Notes under the pieces: generated by a model
What the model saw: the letters and a program-made list of their open reading frames with translations, nothing else
Database searches by the model: none
Told to the model about the DNA's origin: nothing
Made by a program: the position numbers and the translations under genes
Part shown: piece after piece, positions 21,801-30,785 of the stretch
Layout of the letters: each line of letters begins with the position of its first letter
How positions within the stretch are numbered: the stretch's first letter is position 1
Assembly (NCBI RefSeq): GCF_000143415.4
Contig: NW_003314292.1
Coordinates: 1,377,666-1,441,665 of the forward strand
DNA: 64,000 nt
Origin: Selaginella moellendorffii
Lineage: Eukaryota > Streptophyta > Lycopodiopsida > Selaginellales > Selaginellaceae
Direction of reading: 5' to 3'

Positions 21801-22710
21801 CTACTACGAGTTGGCTGTTCCGGCTTTTCCAGCTTTTCCATCTTCTCAGGCCCCTTCTTTTTAGCTTCTGTGCGGCAATCTGTCTGCTTCGCCTCCCGCC
21901 TTTTCAACCTTGTCCAGCTGTGGGACCTCCTCTTCAATGGCATCTTCACTTTCAGTTCTCAGCTTTATTTCTTCTTTCCGTTTCGTCTTCTTCTCCCGTT
22001 CCATCTGCTTTTTCCATGTACGACTGCTGCCTCTGCTCTAGTTCATCTGGATCCTGAGATAAACTCGTCCAACCGTGTAGCTTCCTCCGGTTATATAGAT
22101 CCATCTTTTTTGTATGGCTGCCAGAAGAACTTCATGTTTCCATCTGTCTGGAACGATTTCTCACTCAATCTGGATGAGACTTCAGCACGTTCTCCTCGTC
22201 AATCCATCCGTGAGACGAAGGGTCAGGAACTCCAATTTTCCAGCACTTGAGAGCAAAACAGTGTAGAATCAGAAGAAAGAACTCTTACGTAAATCAGGCG
22301 CGTGTTCATGTCAAGCACACCTCATCCGTGCGTACGGTTATCCTTTCAGCCTTGATGTTGATGCGTAGACAGACAGACAGAGACTCCAATTCTCCCGTCA
22401 CAGTCTGGTTCCCTCCTTCGCCTGCAGCAACAGTGAAGCTGCAAATGCTGTCCAGAATATTTATGCTGACCCTTGTCTCTGCACGTTTCCCAACACGAGT
22501 AAAACAATATAAAACAGCCAAAGATACACATCTCTCGTCGTCTTCTTCCCTGCACACTGCACTTCGCCAGTCTCTGCGGATCTTCGCCTGGATCCTTTGC
22601 TTCGCCTGGATCCTGGAGCTTGGAAAAATGCTGACAGTGGAAGGCGCTTTTTGAGTTGCTCGCTTGAACGAAGCACTCACTGCGCGATAAGAACTACTGT
22701 TGATCCGCAA
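21690..22710 (-). pseudogene. Unrecognised decayed gene, reverse strand
   Basis: Reverse-strand frames show coding-like character. There is a 134-codon frame at 22710-22306 (beta-strand-like, with CVSLAVLYCFTRVG and ERITVRTDEVCL). Further downstream is a Lys/Glu-rich stretch ending in an acidic run and SSLSGEDTKRRFGEEDS, which leads into the repeated 3'-flank block. Stops separate the parts. I recognise no family. It may be the source gene from which the 3'-flank block was copied. It is divergent from the SWEET-like gene at 22805. Confidence 0.3.
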
Positions 22711-22804
22711 AGGAGACTGGAATGAACATTACCTCTTTGCGCGATTCGGGGCAGTCGACAGGTAGAAAAACCCTAGTTACAAGCAATGTCGGTGGTCCGG
22801 GGGA

Positions 22805-23697
22805 ATGGCGGGCGGCGCCGATGCGCTCCCCGTGACGGCGGCCGATCATGGCGCTGGTGGTGAAGCGGCGAGCGACACTCTCCTGGGCGCAGCACCAGGG
22901 ACTGCCGGAGGCGCAATGAGCAAGATCCTGGGCGCGGTGCCGAAGAAGAACATCCGAGTAAGAAACCAATGCTCGCTTGTCCTGGAACAAGTGTGTGTTT
23001 CTTTGTTTAGCGTGCAGCTGTCTCGATCACCGTCGTCCTCTTCCTGATTCCCCTACCATTCCTTGAGACGGGGATTCAGTCGAGCGTTTTCTTCGGCCTC
23101 TCCGGTGCGTTTTCTTTTTTTCATTTCCATTCCAGTTTGCAACGTTTTTTTTTTTTTCTCTCCAGAGATAAATTCGATATCTTGGTATATTTTCGGCCGT
23201 GAGCACAACGATCGTGTGGTCGAGGTGGTGAATCTCCTGGGATTCATCACGGGAGTTTTCTATGCTGCATATGCATGGAAGGCTACATGGAAGCCCCTCT
23301 TCTGGCCCCCGGTGCTTGGGATCAGTCACTACTGTCTAGTGTACCTGTTGCGCAAGTTCTACGACGGGAAGGAGAAGGAGTTCTGCTTCAAGATCGACGT
23401 CCTTGGTTTCATTGGTTGTGCGACCACAGCAGCCTCGATGCTTGCTCCCCTTGCTGTTCGAGTGGCGACCCTCCCTCACAGCAGTGCCCGTTGGAGCTGG
23501 GTGGTGCCACTCTAAAACCATGTCTCTGGCTTGTAACGTGGCATGGGCTTGGTTTGCGACCCTTGATAACAACAAGGCCATCCTAGTAAGTTTCTAATCT
23601 TCTTCGTTCTGGATTAAAACTTTGGTTGGTTTTTCAGATGTCCACCATGTTTGCCGCGGGCTGTGCAGCAATTCTTACCTGCCTGATGCTAGTTTGA
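22805..23697 (+). CDS. SWEET/MtN3-like membrane protein A, with one frame break
   Basis: Exons 22805-22957, 23011-23104, 23166-23585 and 23638-23697. The Gly/Ala-rich N-terminus is followed by hydrophobic segments with SWEET-like landmarks: FLIPLPFLE in the first helix region, DRVVEVVNLLGFITGVFYAAY, LGFIGCATTAASMLAPLAV (compare ASPLAV), SLACNVAWAWFA and a short last helix. The first triple-helix bundle appears shortened. An in-frame TAA at 23513-23515 interrupts exon 3. Removing a single base near 23513 would restore the frame into KTMSLACNVAW, so this is either a recent pseudogene or a sequence error. A paralogue lies at 62912-64000. Sugar transport is inferred from the family only. Confidence 0.55.
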
Positions 23698-23879
23698 GGC
23701 CTTTCTAGTTTTTACTCTACAAACATTGTTGTAGAGTTCGCTCGCTCGCTGAGTTTTGTTTTTTTTTTTACTCTGCTCGACGTGGAGTTCGCGAAATAAA
23801 ATTGTCCTATCACCCTCCATGACGACGTTAGATTGCGTTCTAGGTAGTCGCAGAGATTCCCAAGCACCAGGCACTGATC

Positions 23880-24110
23880 TCACCAGCAAGCGTCGGCATC
23901 CGTGGCGCATTCGTGTTCTTCTCCGCCACCTTGTGAAAGAGACCGTGCCACTTCCCCACCAGGGATAGCCTGTAACGATGGAATTCCAGCTGATGATGTC
24001 GCTCTCGTGCATCCGATCGAACGAGGTCCCGGGTTTCGTGGATTCAATTGCCCTGGCCTTCTGCCACATAGGATTGCTGGAGTTAGCGCGAGCATCCGTT
24101 CTTAAACAAA
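23880..24110 (-). pseudogene. PPR gene fragment
   Basis: The reverse strand contains a recognisable PPR piece, SFDRMHESDIISWNSIVTGY, resembling the FDxMPxRDVISWNxMIxGY core of plant PLS-class repeats. It is followed by frame-broken sequence. Too short and interrupted to be functional. Confidence 0.55.
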
Positions 24111-24119
24111 GCCACAGAG

Positions 24120-25040
24120 AAAAGAGAGATCTCTTTCTGGACGAAAAACCAATGAAGTTTTCCTACTGATCACTGGTGAAGCCCAGAGAAGCGGAGACAA
24201 TGAACCTGCGATTCCTGGAGCTCCGGGATCTTGTTCCGGTTCTTCAAAAAATGCGGGCTTTGAATAGAATTGCTGCGTTTTGTTTCCATGATCTCCCAAA
24301 AGGAATGTGACAAGAACTCACAGAACTACGTCGTGGTACTGAGCTTCAAAATCACGTATACCTTCGTTCCTTTTGCCATTACATGGTCCTCAATTTGCAC
24401 TGCGTTCTTTGCTCGATGGTGTAACTGTGTGCACGAGCATTTCATGAAACCAAAGAAAAAAAAACGTGTGAAACAGGCTGCCTTCCAAGTTCCAACCTCC
24501 TGAAGAACGCAGTATCAGGATCCCTTGCGAAACAACATTCATTGTCGTATCCAATCATATACCTGAAAGTACATGGGCGAAAACCTGACGGAGGCCGCTC
24601 TAGGTACCAAGGAAGAACCTGAACGAGAACTCCAGTTAGAACGAAGAGAATTCAGGCCTATAGCGAGAAGATCCCTATGGGTCTTAAGCTTCTCCTCGAC
24701 TCCTCTTTTGAAACTCCACAAGCCAAGAAGAGAGTGCAAGGCCGACGCCAGGAACTCCGATCCACGAGCTCGTGAATGCGCTCATTGCTCTTTCCTTGAC
24801 GAGATCCTTCAACTCGTAGGACTTCCTAGACCACATAATTTGCATCGGTTCTATCGACAAGAAAGAGCAGAAAGCCTTTCTGCACAGGACGTGATGCTTG
24901 CTGGTGGATCTGGTGCAGCCATCATTCCTAGACCTTTCCCTTAGTAATACTTGCAAGGCATAAATTATGGACATTTATCATATCCATTTGCTAAAACAAT
25001 GTAACAAACCAAAGAAACTATACATTGTTGGAAATATAAA
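24120..25040. other. Intergenic, nothing recognised
   Basis: Short open frames on both strands (for example 24573-24944 + and 24974-24684 -) overlap one another and show no family motif. No gene is called. Confidence 0.45.
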
Positions 25041-25289
25041 ATGCATTGGTATATATTTCTACTCCAATTTGTTATCATCTTCTCGTTGGAAAAATTTATA
25101 CTTTCTACCTATATACCAGCTGGAAAGATGAGGGGCTGGACAATTGTGGCATATCCGCGTGGCAGCTGTGCCAGCACGGCCGCCACCTCAGCAGTCTCAA
25201 CGCCACATCAGCCCGCACCTGTGCCAAACCCTAAACTGCGATTCCTCTTGGGTCGGCTGGCGTGGAGTGGCAGCATGGATATCACGTGC

Positions 25290-25470
25290 GTAAGCCGCAA
25301 CCATGACGCTCCAACTGACTAAGTTCCTCTCCACTGTTTCAGATTCAAACAGTTCGCGAGCTTTCTCTAGACAGCCGCATTTTCCATACATGTCTACAAA
25401 AGCATTCCTCACGGGCGTGGATCAGCTTTCCTTCTGTCAAATCTTCCGGACAAGCACAGGCATGGAGAGA
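25290..25470 (-). pseudogene. PPR gene fragment
   Basis: Reverse-strand pieces CPEDLTEGKLIHAR and then, in another frame, NAFVDMYGKCGCLEKARELF and NLVSWSVMVAAYA. These are the L/S/P motif cores of plant PPR proteins. A frameshift lies between GKLIHAR and NAFVDM. Downstream it runs into the repeat shared with 3312-3400. Confidence 0.65.
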
Positions 25471-25852
25471 AAAACAGGGACGCTTGTTTCGGTTCAAGGC
25501 TGCGCTATTTTTAGGGCTGTTGTCTCTCTACCGGATTGGGGCTGATCCACGCACTGGCTCTAACGCAATACTATTTGGACTTTGGTCGCTCCTCCAGTGC
25601 CTGATTTACCCCGAGAATTTGGAGTAGCTGATTGATCCAAAACCCGGCTGGGACTTAGATCCTTAGTTAAGGAGTAAAGCGGGTGGTAAGATATTGGAGT
25701 TTCGTAGCGCCATCGGTGCCGTAGTTCACGCTGAGAATACAAGAAAAGGTTTTATGAGTGATTTTTAAACCTCAGAGCTGGAAATATCGGATAAGGAACG
25801 GTCAAAGATACTAGAAAAGGGCTGCTTTCTCTATTTAGGGAAAGAGGAATTG

Positions 25853-26663
25853 ATGGAGCAGGGATTGCTGAGCCCAAATGGTGAGTATGATCTTGCTGAT
25901 ATCTACAAGGGCTGGAACCTTGGTCGCCACTGGATTATGTGGCGCCAGTTCTTGATGAACCTTGTCTGTCATGGCTTCACTGCATATGGGTTTTATATGG
26001 CTACCATACATTGGCCCGCTCAGCTATCCCCTCAGTTAGCTCCAGTAGGTTACTTTCCGGCCATGTTGTTATCAGGTCAGTTTTCTTTCTTCCCTTTTTA
26101 GAGACTAACAAGAGCTCCATGCAGTAAGTATGCTCGTTCGCTTTGGTCGAAAGAAAGCTTTGACATACGGTTTTCTTGTTGGGGGCATCAGCGGTGTTCT
26201 TTCCGCAATGATCACGAATCAGTGGGTGGTGCTTCTGCCGGTGGTGATATTATTCTGTGGACTTTGCACTCCAGCAGCAATACTTTCGCCTGAAGCTTGG
26301 AATGACGGCCGCAGTTTGGTTATCTTCATGGTGGTCCTCATAATGAGGCAAATGGCTAACCTGGCCTGTATTGTGGCTGCCATCGTTGCTCCACCGGTTG
26401 GATGGCAAGTTCAAGCTGTTGCACTTGTGGGATCGACCGCTGCTATTGTCTATGCGATGCTGTTTCATTTCTACATGTTGCAGTCCCCACTGGAAATTCT
26501 AGGTGGTTGCGAGGGTTTAAGAGGAATGGATATAGACCAGCGGCTTGCTGTTCGACAAGAGATGGCCATTGAAGCTTTGAGGGGGTTTGCAGAGGCCGCA
26601 GGGAAGACTCTCCCAGAAAATTTGAAGAGCCTCAGGAAAACTGAGTGCTGTCCGCTTCTGTAA
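25853..26663 (+). CDS. Half-size MFS-like membrane protein, copy 4 (divergent)
   Basis: Exons 25853-26075 and 26125-26663 give 253 residues. The donor is GTCAGT rather than GTAAGT, and the acceptor CCATGCAG is shared with the family. Start MEQGLLSPNGEYDLADIY. It differs from copies 1-3 and 5 (DIYKGWNLGRHWIMWRQF, YFPAMLLS) but keeps FGRKK, the six hydrophobic segments, FYMLQSPLEILGG and the tail ALRGFAEAAGKTLPENLKSL. It lacks the 3'-flank block of the other copies, so it is probably an older duplicate. Confidence 0.75.
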
Positions 26664-27125
26664 TCGGCTTGTTGTTCCTGAGTTCTCTTGCCAGAAATAA
26701 AAAACCAAGTCAAAGATATTTCATCAGTAACCTATTTTAAAAATCTAATCCCGCGCGTTTTTTAAAATATAAAACTCGCGGGGCCACGAGAGCACGAGCC
26801 AAAGGATTCTGGCGTTGATGTGCATGGCATTACGCTTATTCGTCCCACATTCGTCCTTGGTTGATGGCTCAATCGCAGGTTGCGCGGCGATGAAGCCCCA
26901 CAGGGAAGTCGACGCGCGCCCTGGAGCACGATTGGGATTGTGCTCTTTCCTCTTTCTTTCGTTTTCCACAAACTATGTGTAATCATCGTGGCAGTTTAGG
27001 GCTGATATGGGTGCCAAATGGCAGCCAAATCAGTCTCACACATCAGCTAAGACCTTTTCTAATAGCCGTCGGATGAGCTACTGTCAAGGATATATTTGGG
27101 GAAAGAGGACAATCTAGGTTACCCT

Positions 27126-27942
27126 ATGGAGCAGGGATTGTTGAGCCCAAATGGTGAGTATGATCTTGCTGATATCTACGAGAGTTGGAACCTCAGTGGG
27201 CACTGGATTATACGGCGCCAGTTCTTGATGAATCTTGTTAGCCATTGCTTCACTATATATGCGTTCTATATGGGTGCCATATTTTGGCCCCCTGAGTTCC
27301 CCGAAGGAAGCGGAGCTTCTGCTTTGGTTCCCGTCTTCGTAGCATGTAAGTGTTTCACTGCTTTCTCTCTCGAGACTGACTGACAAGTGCGTCCATGCAG
27401 TATTTTTCGTTGCCCTTTTGGGTCGAAAGAAAAGCAATGCATATGGTTTTCTTGTTGGAGGCACCAGCGGTTTTCTCAGTGGTGTGTGTTCCATAATGAG
27501 CACAAATCAATGGGTGATGCTTCCACTGCTGGCGATATCATGCTGTGGACTTTTCACTCCGGTGTTACAACCAGCTCCTGACAGATGGTACGACGGGCCC
27601 GGATTGTTCAAGTTCATGGTGGTGTACATGACGAGGGGTTTGAGTTACATGGCTGCCTGTGTTTTGGGCACCGTTGCTCCACCGCTGGGATGGCATAGAC
27701 AAGCCCTTCTACTTGTGGGATCGATCGCTGCAATTGTCCACGGGATGCTGATTTATTTCTACATGTTGCAGTCTCCACTCGAAATGCTATATGGTAGCTG
27801 CGATAGGTTGGGAGAAATGGATATGGACGAGCGGCTTGCTGTGCGCCAAGAGAAGGCCATTGAAGCTTTGAGGGAGTTTGCCGAGGCTACAGGGAATACT
27901 TTACCAAAAAATCTGAAGAGCCTCAGAAAACCTCAAAGTTGA
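27126..27942 (+). CDS. Half-size MFS-like membrane protein, copy 5
   Basis: Exons 27126-27345 and 27401-27942 give 253 residues. The 55-nt intron carries a 4-bp duplication (CTGACTGAC) that makes it out of frame, so splicing is required here. It is nearly identical to copy 1. Visible layout: TM1 about 34-54, TM2 66-80, GRKK 81-84, TM3 88-104, TM4 111-129, TM5 141-165, TM6 175-197, then SPLEMLYG and a 48-residue cytosolic-type tail. It lies tandem to copy 4. The 5' flank shares GCAGTTTAGGGCTGATATGG with copy 3. Confidence 0.78.
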
Positions 27943-28095
27943 AAACCTCAGAGTTGTTAATTCTCTCTAGATAGAAATCTAGGGAATCTTTTTATGAACC
28001 AATAAATTTATGGTTAGTTCAAAATGGCGATATTTTATAAAGCCAAAAGCTTTGGAGTTTGAAAAAAAAAAATATTAGAGGAAATAGTGTGTGAT

Positions 28096-30699
28096 TTAAG
28101 AGAAGTCAATACCATTACACTCGTTCTTTCCCATTCTCACTACTCTAAGCTCTTCCTTCTCCATCCCTACACTCCGATAGATGTTTGCCATCAAGATATA
28201 CGCACTCGCCTGCTTGTCATCGAATTCCAAGAGCTTCTCAAACGCAACCTCGGCAACCTTAACGTTCTTCCACTTCCAGCATCCGCCAAGAACAGTCTTC
28301 CACGTCAAAGAGCTTGCTCTCGTAGGCATGCTGCTCGCCAGCTCCAGAGCCTCCTCTACTCGGTTGGCCCGGCCCAGCAGATCGATCAGGCAGTGGTAGT
28401 GCTCCAAGCTCGGAGCCACTCCAAACTTTGAGGACATTTCACCGAAGAACTTGGTGCCTCGATCGACCAGGCCGGCGTGACCGCAGGCTGAGAGAACCGA
28501 GAGGCAAGTGATCCCGTTGAGACCGATCCCTCCATCGATCATGGCCTGGAAGAGCTCAAACACCAGCTCCGTCTCGCCCTCCCGGCTATAGCCAGCGATG
28601 ATCGTGCTCCAAGTTACAACGTTTCTCGAGCTCATCGAGTCGAAGACGTGCTCCGCCGCGGCCAAGCTCCCACACTTGCAGTACATGTCGAGCAGGCTGT
28701 TCGCCACGAACTGGTCCTTCTCGCCTCCATTCTGGCACGCCTCCGCATGGATCTTCCGACCAATCTCAATCGCTGCCAGCCCGCTGGATGCTGTGAGGCC
28801 AGCAACGAAGATCCGCGTGTTGGCGGCACGGCTCTCGGGTTCCATCCTCCAGTAGAGCTCCAGAGCCAGCTCGGGCTCGTCCTTCTCGGCGTATCCCATC
28901 AAAAGAGTCGTCCACAGCACCGCGTTGTGGGACGGGATCCTGTCGAAGACGACCCGGGCGTCCAACAAGCTCCCGCATTTCACGTAGAGGTCGGCAAGAG
29001 CGCTGGCCACAAAGATGTCGGATTCGCAGCCAAACTCGATCGCCTGAGAGTGAACTGCCATTGCTTTGTCCAAGCAGCCAGGCTTCACGAACTTGTTCTC
29101 GTCAACTTCCACTTCGGCTTCTTTCGAGTTGGCGGCTATGTCGATGCAACCTTTCAGCGCTCCCAAGAAGGCCCGAGAGTCTGGAACACAGCCCTGAGAC
29201 CTCATGCGTTGGAACCACTCGAGAGCGAGCACGCCTTCACCGTTATCGGCGTGTCCCATGATGAGCGAGTTCCAAGTCACCAGATCATGGAGCGGCATCC
29301 TCTCGAACACCTCCCGAGATTTCTCCAGGCTCCCACACTTTGCATACGAGTCCACCAACGTGCTGGCCACGAAGACGTCGAACTCACACCCGGATCTGGC
29401 AGCTTGCGCGTGAATGGCCTCGACTTTCCGCAGAAGCTCCGCCTTCAAGGCCTGCTTCCTTGGCTCGCTGCCGTGATCTTCTCGAGCGGCGAGTCCTCCA
29501 TAGGCCATGAGAGCAGCCACGAAAGTCCGGCAATTCGGTGCGCAGCCCTCCGCTTGCATCCGCTCAAAGGACTTAAGAGCGAGGTCGAACTCCCAGTTGT
29601 CGATGTAGCCGAGAATGAGAGAGTTCCACAGCACCAAATCCTTGCGGACGATCTTCTCAAACACCAGCCCTGCATTCATCATGCTGCCGCACTTGGAGTA
29701 CATCCCGACCAAGCCGCTAGCAATAAAGATATCCACTCCACCGCTGCTTCTCTCGGCCTGAGAGTGGACGAGCAATCCTTTCTCCAAGCTCCGGACCTTG
29801 ACAAGCTTCCCGTCCACCACCTTGCTCTCTTCTCTGGCGGCCAGGTTCCCACACGCGATCACGGCCGCCAGGAAAGTCCGCGGGCTCGGGCAGTCCATTC
29901 GGCAGAAAACTTCCAGAGCTAGCTCCTCCTCTCCATTCTCGGCATAGCCCAGGATCAAGCTGTTCCACACAACCACGTCCCTCGCCACCATCTGGTCGAA
30001 AACTCTGCGAGCATCGTGCAAGCTTCCACACTTGCAGTACATATCCACAAGCGTGCCAGCCACGAACTTGTCGGAGTAACACCCGCTTTTCATCGCTCGA
30101 GAGTGGAGATCCATCCCTCTCTCCAGTGATCCAAGCTTGACGCTAAAACTCCTCTCACCCGCAACCATCTGTGGAGTCTCTTTCGCGGCCAAGCTTCCAC
30201 AGGCGATGAGCGCCGCGACGTAGGCTTTAGCATCGGCCTCCAATCCCTGTTCCTCCATTCGGGCAAAGATGCCGAGAGCCTCCTCGCCTTGATCGTTGTT
30301 GGCATACCCAGACATGAGCGCCGTCCACGAGGCCAAGCCCGGCGATGCGATCGTCTCAAACACTGCTCTAGCGTCGGGCAGCGATCCACACCTGGAATAC
30401 ATCCCGAGGATTGCATTGGGGACGTGCGCGCCAGAGAAGAACGCTCCCGATTCCACGGAATCGGCATGGATCCTCTTCCCTGCGTCGAGATTCTTGGAGG
30501 CAATGCAGGCCTTGAGTCCGTCGAGCAGGATCCACACGAATGCCTGATCGATGGCACCGCGCGACGAAATATCGGTGACGCGCGACGAAGTTTCCGAAAT
30601 ACTGACCCGATCAAGCGTCCTCCAGGTGGAGGAGCTGCGATTCTTCCTTCTCCTGCTACAGCAATCTATGCAATGCTTTGCAGCTCCATCCGCGCGCAT
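28096..30699 (-). CDS. PLS-class PPR protein with E-type C-terminus
   Basis: A single-exon 867-residue protein. An Arg/Ser-rich N-terminus suggests organelle targeting. It is followed by many PPR motifs (KACIASKNLDAGKRIHADS, NAILGMYSRCGSLPDARAVF, SWTALMSGYANND and so on) and ends with an E-like region (SLTWKTVLGGCWKWKNVKVA) and no DYW domain. Proteins of this class bind organellar RNA, usually near C-to-U editing sites, and may borrow a DYW deaminase in trans. The annotated start is the only Met before the first repeat. It is divergent from the next PPR gene, with starts only about 86 bp apart. Confidence 0.88.
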   Translation of the reverse strand: MRADGAAKHCIDCCSRRRKNRSSSTWRTLDRVSISETSSRVTDISSRGAIDQAFVWILLDGLKACIASKNLDAGKRIHADSVESGAFFSGAHVPNAILGMYSRCGSLPDARAVFETIASPGLASWTALMSGYANNDQGEEALGIFARMEEQGLEADAKAYVAALIACGSLAAKETPQMVAGERSFSVKLGSLERGMDLHSRAMKSGCYSDKFVAGTLVDMYCKCGSLHDARRVFDQMVARDVVVWNSLILGYAENGEEELALEVFCRMDCPSPRTFLAAVIACGNLAAREESKVVDGKLVKVRSLEKGLLVHSQAERSSGGVDIFIASGLVGMYSKCGSMMNAGLVFEKIVRKDLVLWNSLILGYIDNWEFDLALKSFERMQAEGCAPNCRTFVAALMAYGGLAAREDHGSEPRKQALKAELLRKVEAIHAQAARSGCEFDVFVASTLVDSYAKCGSLEKSREVFERMPLHDLVTWNSLIMGHADNGEGVLALEWFQRMRSQGCVPDSRAFLGALKGCIDIAANSKEAEVEVDENKFVKPGCLDKAMAVHSQAIEFGCESDIFVASALADLYVKCGSLLDARVVFDRIPSHNAVLWTTLLMGYAEKDEPELALELYWRMEPESRAANTRIFVAGLTASSGLAAIEIGRKIHAEACQNGGEKDQFVANSLLDMYCKCGSLAAAEHVFDSMSSRNVVTWSTIIAGYSREGETELVFELFQAMIDGGIGLNGITCLSVLSACGHAGLVDRGTKFFGEMSSKFGVAPSLEHYHCLIDLLGRANRVEEALELASSMPTRASSLTWKTVLGGCWKWKNVKVAEVAFEKLLEFDDKQASAYILMANIYRSVGMEKEELRVVRMGKNECNGIDFS

Positions 30700-30785
30700 T
30701 GGTGGTCACGCATTCTTGCCGCCATTCATCCTTCTCGCCAAGAACCCTAAAATGCGGCCCAAGAACCCTAAATTTCTTGCGATCA
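30700..30785. promoter_or_regulatory. Shared bidirectional promoter or leader with telo-box repeats
   Basis: The short interval between the two divergent PPR starts contains AGAACCCTAAAATG and AGAACCCTAAATTT about 20 bp apart. Both match the plant telo-box core AACCCTAA, common near the transcription starts of translation and organelle-biogenesis genes. The same core occurs at about 35457, upstream of the CDPK gene. Confidence 0.55.

Noticed and set aside
25046-25322. Small forward ORFs near 25.1 kb
   Set aside because: They span the repeat shared with 3312-3400 and an antisense PPR fragment. No independent support.
28648-29922. 424-codon forward open frame opposite the reverse-strand PPR gene
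   Set aside because: It is a shadow of the GC-rich PPR coding sequence. It has no family motif, while the reverse strand shows regular PPR repeats throughout.
30678-30785. Upstream ATG for the DYW PPR gene
   Set aside because: It would overlap the divergent PPR gene's start codon. The ATG at 30786 gives a more typical targeting peptide and leaves a promoter interval.
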